Shown: positions 13,801 through 23,664 of the stretch, one piece after another
Layout of the letters: each line of letters opens with the position of its first letter
How positions within the stretch are numbered: position 1 is the first letter of the stretch
Source of the DNA: Epichloe hybrida
Lineage: Eukaryota; Ascomycota; Sordariomycetes; Hypocreales; Clavicipitaceae
Direction: 5' to 3'
NCBI GenBank assembly: GCA_019022495.1
Contig: JAFEKR010000001.1
Coordinates: forward strand, 4,030,001 to 4,094,000
Length of the DNA stretch: 64,000 nucleotides
Position numbers and translations under genes: made by a program
The notes under the pieces: generated by a model
Database searches by the model: none
What the model was told of the DNA's origin: nothing
Seen by the model: the letters and a program-made list of their open reading frames with translations, nothing else

Positions 13801-16800
13801 TATTGCTAAATCAACGATATAAAGCACTAGTCAGCTATCGATTTACATGATATTAATGATAATCTTGTAGTTAAATTCGTAGTTATCTTTAATTATGAAC
13901 TTAAATTAACTAGGGGCCTTTCTATATATCTGGCAATAGTAGTAGACTTTAGTTAATTCCTTAATTACCTAGCGCTTAACTTTATAACTAGCTTAGTAAA
14001 GGATCTTTACAAGTTATTAAACAGAAGGATAACCAAGTTAATAATGTAATTAATAGATATCTCCTTCTGAAAGGTGGAAGGTAACTATTTCCTTTACTTC
14101 TAGTAACTACTAAGGATATCCCTATTATCGCACAATAGGTATAGTCTTATTGCCTTAGATAAGCACGTTAGCGAGGTTATTAATCTTAACTTACATCTTA
14201 TCTATATTAGTGATTAAGAAGAGAAAGGGGGTAGCTATATTAAGGATATAGAATTTAAGCTCTCCGAGTTCCGTAGGCATATAAAGAATTCCTCTTGTAA
14301 CTACTAATCTGGCGCTAAATATGATAATTTAGGGTTCGCAGGGGGTTACCTTTAATAAAGGCATTAATCTTAACAAAGCCTTTACTTATACCTCTCCTAT
14401 AGTTAACTTTCCTACGGCGCTAGTATTAGGTATAATCCCTCTAAAGACCTCTTTAGAATAGCATTCTTTAGAGATATAGTAAATTAAGCCTTTATTACAC
14501 TCTTATGGCTTATAGAGCTCCTACCTAAGGAATGTGTGTTAGAAGGCTTAATTATTTAGGGTCATGAGAATATTAATATTAGCGGTATTATAGTTAGTCT
14601 GTAATCTAGAGCAGAAGAATTATGTAATACTTAGGTATGCTATTAATAGTAGCTCCTCTATATTATTATTATTATCTTTAGCTTCTATGCAAGCTAAAAG
14701 ATATAATTCCTAATTCTAACCTAAGCCTTTATTAGGCTTATTATTATCCTGCCCTTTATAGGAGGTAAGGAATACCTAGAATCTCTTCTCTAAAGGGGGT
14801 ATATAATATGTTTTACTAGCTTACTAGCGGTCCTTTTCCTTTTAATATTCTTTAGTAAAGTAATTAGAAGACTAGTAGCTGCTCTTACCACATATAAAGC
14901 AGCGCTTAGTGCTTAGCCTAGGGCTTTACCTATAATAGCTTCCTCCGCTATAGGGGGATAATTGCTATCTATACTAATAATTAGTAAATATAGCCTCTAG
15001 AGGGTCTCCTTATTAGTACTAAAGGTATTAGGAGGACTTCTTATTTGATTCCGTAATAGTAATTACCTTATAGAGGTCTCTGGCAAGACTCTCAAAGCCT
15101 ACGGAGTGTATATATTCTACTATCTGATATTTAGGCACACTAGCTACAGCGTTTAAGGCCTGCTTATAGAGTTTAGTATCTACTGTTTTAGCAGGGTATA
15201 GGCCTCTGTGGATTTTCTTAAGGGTTAATAATATAATCTTAAGGCACTTAAGCTTGCTTTTATTAGGGTTCCTCTTAATTATGCTCTTTAGTGTTATACT
15301 ACTCTATTCGTGGTAATAGAATTACTAGTTACTTTCTATCTTAAAGCGTTAACAGACGCAAGCAATTATCTCTTCATAGGAATAGTTATTCCCAAAGAGG
15401 TAATCAAGGTAGTATTACTTAGCATTACCTATTAACATAATAGAGAAAGCCTTCTAATAATACATTCGAGGAAGGTTAATTCTATCACACTTGTTTTCAA
15501 AGAGCGTAATCTTTAGCGTTAAGAAGTTATATAGCTTTTCACTATAGCGGTCGCTATCCTTATATATCTTTATAAGCTCTAAGATCTTCTTTATAATCTA
15601 ATCTTCAGAGGGGAATTGCTATAAAGGCATAATTTATTATGAATAATAGTCCACTAGTTATTCTTAATAATAATTATCCGGATGGAGCTGTTAATATAAT
15701 AGGGATTATCACGGGGGTTCTTATAAGGGTTCAAGCAATCTCTAGGGTTAGGGAAGGTTAATTTCTAGGGTAGGTTGTCAGGGCTATTAATATTAAGGTT
15801 CTAGGGGTTTGGAAGATCATGGTCTTTCTTATAATCTTTCCTGTAACTAAAGGGGCATTAAGGTTTAATAAAGCACTTCCTTAAGCAATACTAGGATTAA
15901 ATATCCTAGGCCTCGCCTAACGAGGACGCCGTAATCTCATAAAGAATTATGTAATTCTCTAATAACATCCTTAGATGCCCTTTTAAAGGTATCTTTAGAC
16001 TAGCCTTCGAAGTCTTCTTAGAATAATTCCCATAGGTTATCATCTCTCTATCCTTAATACTTACTAAGGTTAATAAATCTTACAATCTAGTTATTAAGCT
16101 CAAGCTACGTAGCAGTCTCTAAATCTAGCTTAATAGATTCTTTCTAGTTATACAAGAATTCGTAAGTAAGCTATTAAAGGCGTGGGGGTAATTTATACCT
16201 TTAAGGTCTCTTAGGGGTAATAATTAGAGCCTTACTATTACTAGCAGCCCTTCCTCTTATAGAAGGTCTAGATTCCTCTGCTATTTTTAACTATAAAAGG
16301 AACGTTACTAATTTGTTGTTTTTACTACTAATTAAGCTCCTGTGTTTACCCATCGCTATTACGAGGTTCTTCTTTCGTATTTCAGGAGCATTATCACTCT
16401 AATGAAATTAGAAGATCGCGAAAACAGGAAAAACAGAAGAAAAAACAGCGGAAGTAGCAAAAGTAATAACAAGAATAAAGCAATAAGAACAAATCACTAG
16501 AGATAAAGAAAGCAATAGAAGTTCTAAAAGTAACCAGAAAATAACAGGAAAAGTAATAAGGGAATAATAGGAATTACTACTTCCTGTTTTTTATAAAAAG
16601 GAGGGAAGGAGGTAATCTCTCTCTCTTGCTAATAAGCATAGGGCGAATAGCACTAATAATAAAGGGGGCAAAAAACAAGCTATAAATGCTTGTACAAACA
16701 GATTAAAGGTCTATTAGATAAAGGGAATATTTATAAAGAAGTTATAAATATGTTAGCTAGCTTAGCTAAGGTTATTTAACGTTAGGTTTAAAATAAATAC

Positions 16801-17111
16801 CTCGCGGCGATAGATTTGGTTAGTTAGTTTTCTCGTGATAGACAATAAAATCAACAATTAGCAACAATATCCTAGATAGATATAACAAAGTTATATCCCT
16901 AAGCCTAAGGGTTAATAAATCAATTCCTTAGAAGCCTAATAAGCCCGTAACTAGGATTCTAGTCTTTTCCTTTAGCACACTTATATAGTCATGCCTCTTT
17001 ACCATAATAACCGTTACAGTATAACAAGGGGTAGTAGCAGTAGTATCTACAAAAAAATCTCTTCTTGTAATACCTAGCTTATCTATAGTTGTGAAGTCAA
17101 CCACTAATCAG
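10846..17111 (-). pseudogene. Degraded gag-pol polyprotein of element C
   Basis: Minus-strand coding order is gag, integrase, reverse transcriptase, RNase H. The gag start region lies near 16300-16370. A CCHC-type fragment reading RCFICGKSS lies at about 14875-14910. Integrase core remains lie at about 13640-13960 (INTYLRPLD is readable). Reverse transcriptase remains at about 11950-12120 read TYNSYLLIT and then IQTNDILGLSN, matching the YDPCLL and QTDD blocks of fungal copia reverse transcriptases. The RNase H C-terminus at 11060-11170 reads EIYEVRWINSNNNPAD. A plus-strand open frame at 10925-11164 is the antisense shadow of that terminus. Many codons are converted to stops by RIP, so no protein is expected. 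Confidence 0.88.
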
Positions 17112-17369
17112 TGTTAGATGCACCAAGGTCCTGCGTAGGTAATAAATCCCATATAAATTCGAAGTTAATAATAGTTAGTTAGTTAGCTAGGAAAGAGGGA
17201 GAAGAGAGGGAAAGTCTAGATGCTAGAAAAGTAGGCGAAATCCGTATGTAGGGCACAAAAGGGGGTGGCGAATTGATGCAGCCAATCATATCGCGTGCAT
17301 CGCGCCGGACCCACAATTAGTCCGGTCTTTGGCCACGATTGAACCGATGAAGATCCGAAGGAATCAACA
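17112..17369 (-). repeat. 5' LTR of element C
   Basis: This 258-bp LTR runs from TGTTAG to CAACA. Its left (inner) half is RIP-mutated and its right (outer) half keeps CG-rich sequence, the mirror image of the left copy. Just inside it, the minus strand reads CTGATTAGTGGTTGAC, conserved at the same place in A and B and presumably the primer-binding region. Confidence 0.95.
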
Positions 17370-17374
17370 CTTAC

Positions 17375-19370
17375 TCTTTAATAAAGATTAACCATACTAG
17401 GCTTCCTTGCCTTTTCTATTATACTTATAGTTAGTCTAAAAGTGTTCCTTAGTGCTAGCTTCTATAGGGAACTACTACTAATTAATTAAAGCTTTAGATT
17501 CGCTAATTAACATCCTTATTTGTTCGCAAAAGCATTAGAGGTTAACGGGAGGATTAATAATGCAGGCCTTATATTCCAGGATTCCCTTGTAGGCATTTAG
17601 AATCTAACTGCGGAGGTCTAATTCTAACTAGGATCCATAAGGATTTGCCCTTTAGAGATTTGAAAGCTTTATTATAAGGTCTTTAAAGCACTTAATCTTT
17701 GATTTACTAGGGTTCTCTTAGATAATCATAAGTAGTTATAATCTTCCCTATAATAGATAGTTCTTTTAATGCGTATTATCTATCTTAAACTTCTACCTAA
17801 TCCTGCGGATAAGAGTTAGGAGATCTTAGGGGTCTCCTTAGCCTAAAAGGTTCTCTAAGAAGTACTATAGAGGTTTTCCTTTTAGTATAAACTTAAAACT
17901 ATAGCCTAACTATTCTTATATAATTCCTAGTATCTTACACTTCCTTTAATAGGTTAAGAGCTTAATATTAAGAATATTATACTCCCTAGCGCTATACTTA
18001 ATGCTCTTATTACTATAGAATTTATTAAGATTAAGTAGTTACTTTAATAAGGGTTAGCTTGTCTCCTAAGGGGGAATAGGGATAATTAAATCTTATAGAA
18101 AAGATGCTATAGTCCTAGATTATAGAGGGGGATTATAGTGCCTTATTATAGGAGGGGAAACAAGGGGGGTCTAGGGTTATAGTTAAGGGCTTATAATAGA
18201 GGGATTGCCTTTGCTATTACGCCTTTACCTTACACTTAGCATACTTAGGGATTAGTATAATAGAATCTAGGAATAAAATAGGAGTAATTATAGTGGTTAA
18301 GGGGATTGGGAATAACGTAAAGTAATTAGTTACTTTAGTTAATCTCTGAAAGAAGGGATACTAATAGGAAGGAGGTCTTTATAGAAGTCCTTCTTTACTA
18401 TTCACCTCTTAAAGGGGGAATACTTCCTAGTAACTTCCTGTATTTCTTCTTCTTTCTAGTTATAGAATCTATTATAGTTAATAATATCTTTAAGCAAGAC
18501 TACTATCTTATGGTAACTCTATAGGTCTATATAAACGCTGCTAAAGAAAAGAAAGTCTTAAAGACTTTTCATAGCTTTAGGATTTACTACTTAGAATATT
18601 TCTTGTTTCTATCCTCTAAAGTTATTACTAAAGATAGTAAATAGGGTTCGTAGGTACAGGTTCTTATATTTGTAGGTTGCTTTCTTAATAAGAATCTAGG
18701 CCATAAGTTCTTTAGGGGTGGTGTTTGCTTTAAGATTAAATAATTCCTTATTCTCTAGTGCTTGTTATGTGATGTACTAGTGTAAATCAGGGGAGATGTA
18801 GTTAAGGAGATAAGATATAACTTATAGGTTAACTTCTCTTCTAATATCTTTAGTAAGGGAGGTATGTTCATAATTAGAAGGAATATCTTAGGTTCTAGAT
18901 CCTTCTAGTTAATCTTAGTGTTCTACCATGATGTTAGTAGTAGATTAAGAGGTATAGGAAATAAAGAAATTATAGAGGTTTAAAGGATTATAAGTAAAGC
19001 TATTATCTTTGCCCCTTAGTGGGTTTGATTAAATAATTAAGAATAGGTTAGGTTAGTTACTAACTAGGCCTTAATTATTTAATAAACACGCCTCCGAGGG
19101 TTTATTCACATAATAGACATGCTAATTAAATAAATAAAAATAGGTTAGGTTAGTTACTAACCAGGCCTTAATTAAGTTAATAAGCTTGGATTTAGTATAG
19201 AGCTAGTTATAGTTACTTAAGGTAAAAGGAAAGCTAGATTATACTTCTTCCTTAGTATATTTAGTATCTTAGAGTAGCACTTTCTCTTTTATAAGGTAAG
19301 TCCTTAATACTAATACCTCTTCTATAAACCTTGCTAATCTATGGTATTTATAGAGATAACTACTAATTAG
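17375..19370 (-). pseudogene. 5' part of element B gag, split off by element C
   Basis: This AT-rich sequence between the CTTAC duplication and the right LTR of B corresponds to the leader and N-terminal gag of B. It has no intact reading frame. The sequence next to the LTR on the minus strand (CTAATTAGTAGTTATC) matches the conserved primer-binding position seen in A and C. Confidence 0.75.
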
Positions 19371-19667
19371 TGTTAGTATTTACAGGATACTATTAACCTA
19401 TGCGTAGGGTTTTTTAGGGTAGACTAAAGTGCATGTAATTATTATATATTCTAGTCTACTAAAGTAAGCAAAAGAGAGATTAAATAGAAGCAAAGAGGGT
19501 ACGCTATTTATCACAGGAAAAGGGGCCTCAATCAGGGTCATCAGCAAAGAGGCCACATGTGCCAACCCTAATCGCGGCGCGGTCGGGCCGGACATGTGGG
19601 TCCGCGATGCAACGCGCCCACCCAATCAGAGGCGCGCACCCTTGTTAATATCATGCTTGTTCCAACA
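19371..19667 (-). repeat. 5' LTR of element B
   Basis: This 297-bp LTR runs from TGTTAG to CCAACA. The inner (left) half is mutated relative to 6502-6798, while the outer half keeps CG-rich sequence. A minus-strand open frame at 19398-19625 is LTR sequence, not a gene. Confidence 0.94.
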
Positions 19668-19672
19668 CTAAT

Positions 19673-20068
19673 ATTATAATTAATTAAGGGAGGTAAATCT
19701 TATAATATAAGAAGAAAAGGGGTATAACTATAATTATATAATATATTTTAGATATAAAGGATTATAAGGTAAGGTAGTTAACTTTAAATATATAATAAAA
19801 TATATAATAAAGAAAGATAAGGGGATAGCTTAGCTACTAGTATTAAACCTTTCTTTATTATTTTAAAGTCTATATAAATATAGATATTAATACTAAAGTA
19901 AGAAGAGAGCTATATTATACCTTTCTATTAGTATAACTTATTATTAAATATAGCCCTCCTATTTTATAGGGCAAGTTATTATTAGATAAGCTACCTTTTC
20001 TAATTAACCTTACTAATCTACAGTGTTCGAAGACTACATAGTTATCTATAAAGGTAACCACTAATTAG
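19673..20068 (-). pseudogene. 5' leader and gag start of element A, split off by element B
   Basis: This short RIP-degraded remnant lies between the right CTAAT duplication of B and the right LTR of A. On the minus strand the LTR-adjacent bases read CTAATTAGTGGTTACC, the same primer-binding position as in C. No intact frame is present. Confidence 0.7.
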
Positions 20069-20375
20069 TGTTAGATTTATAGGGTATTAAATTTAATATA
20101 ATATAGTTATAAGCCTAAAGAATAGTATTATTATTAATTATCTATTCTAGGCTACGTTATTTATTATTATAATTAATTAAGTTATTAGAAAAGAGAGGTA
20201 AAAAGCTAGAAGTTATAATATATAAAGGGAAAAGGGGTTGCGCGTTTATGTCCCTATATTTCCTAGCTAATTAACGTGCCGGGTTATAGGTCACGTGTAG
20301 GGTCCGCGCGCGGCCTAAGCTTCTGCCGGGTAATTGCGGCTGCGACGCGCGATTAATATCACCTTTGTTCCAACA
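20069..20375 (-). repeat. 5' LTR of element A
   Basis: This 307-bp LTR runs from TGTTAG to CCAACA and is followed by AAATC. The inner half is nearly devoid of CpA and TpG, while the outer half is CG-rich. It shares its outer end (TGTTGGAACAA on the minus strand) with element B and with the solo LTR at 21353. Confidence 0.93.
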
Positions 20376-20380
20376 AAATC

Positions 20381-21045
20381 ACTACTATTATTAAGCCTAA
20401 CCCTAATAATATAGGTAGGTAATAGTAGGCCTATAATAGCCTTACTATATTACTAGGCTAAGTTTTAAATATAGGGAGAATTTATAATACTTTAGAATAG
20501 TCTTATATACTAGCTAGGGTAAGAGACTAATTCATTATTAAGCTTACTATATTACAGGCATTACAAGCATTATAGGTAATATAATTATAAGTATTAATAG
20601 CTTTAGGCCGTGGTGGCAGAGGTAAGGGTAGGGCTATAATATTATTAGCTTTAGGCCACGGCGGAATTACATACTATAGCCACGGCCTATAGCGTAACAC
20701 GCTTACTAGCATTGCTACACAAGTTAACGCCCTTTTTAATACTATTATAAACTTATAATAAGCTACTATAATAGCGTTTTTATTATTATAACCATAGGTC
20801 TTAGGAAATCCCTTAATATAGTTAGTTAAAAGAGACCTTACCTTTATAATACTTATATTTATACTAACACTAAGTTAATCCTTCTCTAATAATCCCTCTA
20901 AGAAGCCTAGTAGTTAACTATAATTTATTTCCTATAATCCGCTAGTAATATAACTATAATAGCTTTAATAATATTAATATCTTAATACCTATTATAGGCA
21001 TTATAATTAACTCTTAATAATGCTATAAAGATTAATAGACGCAAG
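20381..21045. repeat. RIP-degraded sequence right of element A
   Basis: This is AT-rich, stop-filled sequence continuing the locus that A entered. A short plus-strand stretch near 20558-20640 reads as a glutamine/leucine-rich then Gly-Arg-rich peptide (LGRGGRGKGRA) once stop codons are ignored, so it may be a relic of an older coding repeat. The family is not recognised. AT-richness ends abruptly near 21045. Confidence 0.45.
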
Positions 21046-21352
21046 CCACACCAAAAACAGGTGGGCGGGTTGTCCATCCCGATTAGGACTAATGGCAGAT
21101 GCGTAATCAATTTTTAACAGATGCGTGTTTAGGCGTCCCTTCTTTTTAATGTATCTCTGGTTTAAATGGCACAACCGTCTGGGTGGCTTACGTCATCTGT
21201 GCACGTGCGAGGGACCAGTAGATCTACGCACAGTGCACAGTGTCTTTGACGTGACGAGAGAAAATTGAAGTTTATTGGCAATGTCCACTCCCCTCTTTAA
21301 ATTCTGGTAACGAACAGCATGTATCAAATATACCCCGGGTGTCTTCAGTTTA

Positions 21353-21610
21353 TGTTGGAACAAGCATCATATTATCAATCGCGCTTTGCAGCCGCAATTG
21401 ACCGGCAAAAGGTCGGCCTTCGCGTACGCGCGCGGGGGCCCCACACCCGATCAAATTCACTTCTCTTCGAATAAGCCTCTCTTTTTGACCTCTCTTTTCC
21501 CTCCCTTCGTCTGTAGCTTAGAATAGGTAATCAACAGCGACACTATTCTTCGAGCTCAACCAACCAAGCACCGAAACACGCCTGATATCAGGAATCCTGT
21601 GATACCAACA
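21353..21610 (+). repeat. Solo copia-type LTR, little RIP
   Basis: This 258-bp sequence runs from TGTTGGAACAAG to ATACCAACA and is flanked by GTTTA (21348-21352) and GTTCA (21611-21615), a 5-bp target duplication with one C/T change. Its first bases match the minus-strand outer end of LTRs A and B, and AATCGCGC..GCAGCCGCAATT matches LTR A, so it is a related LTR in the opposite orientation. No internal domain adjoins it, so it is probably the product of LTR-LTR recombination. Short open frames across 21518-21844 are not genes. Confidence 0.85.
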
Positions 21611-21615
21611 GTTCA

Positions 21616-22679
21616 GCAGTAAAACAATCCACAAAGAATAACCCAAGAGATGAACCTGCCAGACTCCGCAGCGATCCCTATCACGGATCCAGCGTGTTTC
21701 TTTACACCTTTGCCTTTGGCGCAGCAAAATATAACGAGTTCCGAGGGGGCTACTCTGGGAAATCGTTGGCATTCGGCCATAGGGTCGACCATGTCGATTT
21801 CCCAGGGGGACCTGTCATCTGGGTGCGGTTCTAGCGACCACTAAAGTTCGCATTCGTGCATGCATTCGACGTGCAGGGACAAGTCGCGATAAGTTTGAAT
21901 AATTATGTCAACATTTTTTAGTCCATTCCAAGGCATTCAGGGCAGCTGAAGGGAAGTTTCAGCTGCCCAGCATGTATCTGGCAATGAAATGCATGCATTG
22001 TGCAGCTTGACATAATGAGCAGTAGGCCGCTCAGTCTGTGGGAAGAGGTTTCGTGAGTGACTACTCAAAACTAGAAGCTCCTGAACCAAAGAGAAGAGCT
22101 TGACGTAATCCCGAATTTGCCGGCCAGGCAAGGTCGTACGTGCAAGTGGGAGGATAGTTTTGACTAGAATAGCTGGAATCGTGTCATAGTTTCACCCGCC
22201 TTTCATCCAACTTCTTTGTACGCCTTATACGCCGTACATGAGCACAAGAGCAACACGCCAGCGCCGTCGACGACAAATCGTCATCAGTCCCAACGCCAAA
22301 GTCCCACGCACGCACGCACGCATCAGTCTCCGTCTCCCAATTCGGCATCATGTCGCACCAGCCCCAGGCGAACTTGTCGGTGCAAACGAGAACCTTGCTG
22401 GGGTCGTTGGAGAACCCTGAGGGCAAGACGGGCTACAGCCAGCCAGAATGCCCATGTTGCGATTTCCGCCTTGGAGCCAATTGACTATTTCCTCCTTTTC
22501 TTCGTCTACCATCACGAGGAGCGCACAGATCTGGTCGGCAATCAACTTGGTCTCGACTCCAATATTGACAAACCCCCATCGCGACAAAATCACCGCCAAG
22601 CCCCCTTTACCCATCCTGGATGACCCCAAAGAAGCATCAACATAAGCACGAGACACGAGACACAAGCGCGACAAGAAAC
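21616..22679. other. Intergenic, upstream of the F-box-like gene
   Basis: No convincing gene is present. Overlapping short frames on both strands between 22184 and 22674 lack homology that I recognise and conflict with one another. The right end is presumably the promoter and 5' UTR of the gene that starts at 22680. Confidence 0.5.
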
Positions 22680-23249
22680 ATGAACTCTCTGCCCCCGGAA
22701 ATGGTCCTCGAAATCCTGTCCCATCTCCCGCCGTCCTACCACCCCACCACCCGCCTCACCTCACGCCTCTTCAACGCGCTCCTCTCCCCCACGACATTCC
22801 CGCGCCTCGCATCCTTTCTCGATCCCGCGATCGCCGCGTCCCTCCTCGACGAGGGCGTTCGCGAAGCCCGCGCCCGGAACGTCATGTCCGTGTGGTCCCC
22901 GTGGTGTTCCGTGCCTCGGGAACTACCCATCCCGAAAAGTTTCCTGCTAGCAATGTATCTTGCGCTGCGGAGCAGACAGTGGGTTCAGGGGACGGCATCG
23001 GGGAGTGGGGAGTCCTGGGAGTCGGATAGCGCGATTAGCGGCATGGGTGATGAAGAGACGGACGCGCCGGACGAGGAGCTGACGGCCAAGAAGATGGCGG
23101 ACATGCTGGGGAGGCACGATTTGCGCGAGGACGTGGTAAGGGGGGCCATGTTTCGGTATGCTCTTTATCTGAGCTACATCTACGGTGGGGAGGGACAGCC
23201 TCCTAGTCTGTGGGTATTCGATAAAGAGCTCTGGGAGACCAAGTTATGA
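22680..23249 (+). CDS. F-box-like domain protein, small
   Basis: This is a single-exon gene of 189 residues. The N-terminus MNSLPPEMVLEILSHLPP, with TTRLTSRLFNALLSP just after it, has the pattern of a fungal F-box (LPxEhhxxIhxxL followed by a conserved turn). F-box proteins bind Skp1 and recruit substrates to SCF ubiquitin ligases, so that is the likely role. No substrate-binding repeats (LRR, WD40) follow. The middle is acidic (residues about 115-150) and the end is short, so its target cannot be inferred. An in-frame ATG at 22620 would add 20 polar residues; I chose 22680 because F-boxes usually sit at the very N-terminus. It lies just right of the repeat tract and could be an orphan gene. 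Confidence 0.6.
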   Translation: MNSLPPEMVLEILSHLPPSYHPTTRLTSRLFNALLSPTTFPRLASFLDPAIAASLLDEGVREARARNVMSVWSPWCSVPRELPIPKSFLLAMYLALRSRQWVQGTASGSGESWESDSAISGMGDEETDAPDEELTAKKMADMLGRHDLREDVVRGAMFRYALYLSYIYGGEGQPPSLWVFDKELWETKL

Positions 23250-23664
23250 CGGGCATGGTGAAAACGATTGAGTTCATCAACGGGCGATGCAGAGTACACG
23301 TTTTCACATCTTCTCCGACATGTGCCGACAGTATCATCTTCGCAAAGCCAGAAGATTTGGGCGCATTAGGGAGGGCGTATTGTTTTTTTGTATGTACGAG
23401 GCGTCTGGCCAGGTATGTCTTGGTGTGAAACACCCGAGGCTTGGTATATATAGAAACATGTAATATCAACCATTCAATCATGCAACCCAAATTCCTCGAA
23501 AACTGTCCACACAACCTCTTGGGGGGACCGTCGCATTATACATGAAATCTTGTTTCCATGCTCTGCCCCACATTCTCATTATGAACATTTTGAATCGAGC
23601 GTCATTCCGCAAATCACTTGCGGAGAGACCTAAACGGACATTTTCCGTTGTTTCCAACGTGGGC

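Larger units (their letters stand above)
10588..17369 (-). mobile_element. Ty1/copia-like LTR retrotransposon C (innermost)
   Basis: This is a complete 6,782-bp element with two 258-bp LTRs (10588-10845 and 17112-17369) and a perfect CTTAC target duplication at 10583-10587 and 17370-17374. A purine-rich tract read on the minus strand lies at 10846-10870, beside the left (3') LTR. C is the youngest of the three by nesting and the least mutated. The two LTRs differ at 17 positions by my count, all transitions. Confidence 0.95.
6502..19667 (-). mobile_element. Ty1/copia-like LTR retrotransposon B (middle)
   Basis: The element has two 297-bp LTRs (6502-6798 and 19371-19667) and a perfect CTAAT duplication at 6497-6501 and 19668-19672. 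A purine tract read on the minus strand abuts the left LTR (6799-6822), which sets the minus orientation. Element C interrupts it inside gag, just upstream of the zinc knuckle. Excluding C, B is about 6.4 kb. It is RIP-mutated throughout, but less so than A. Confidence 0.94.
404..20375 (-). mobile_element. Ty1/copia-like LTR retrotransposon A (outermost)
   Basis: The element is bounded by two 307-bp LTRs (404-710 and 20069-20375) and by the target-site duplication AAATC at 399-403 and 20376-20380. It codes on the minus strand: a purine-rich tract read on that strand abuts the left LTR (711-735), so the 5' LTR is on the right. Element B (6502-19667) interrupts it near the N-terminal end of gag, so its own length is about 6.8 kb. 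It is heavily RIP-mutated and cannot encode protein. It must be the oldest of the three insertions because B lies within it. Confidence 0.93.

Noticed and set aside
22184..22674. Several overlapping frames of 60-135 residues on both strands
   Set aside because: They conflict with one another, show no domain, and have no splice pattern joining them to the F-box-like gene.
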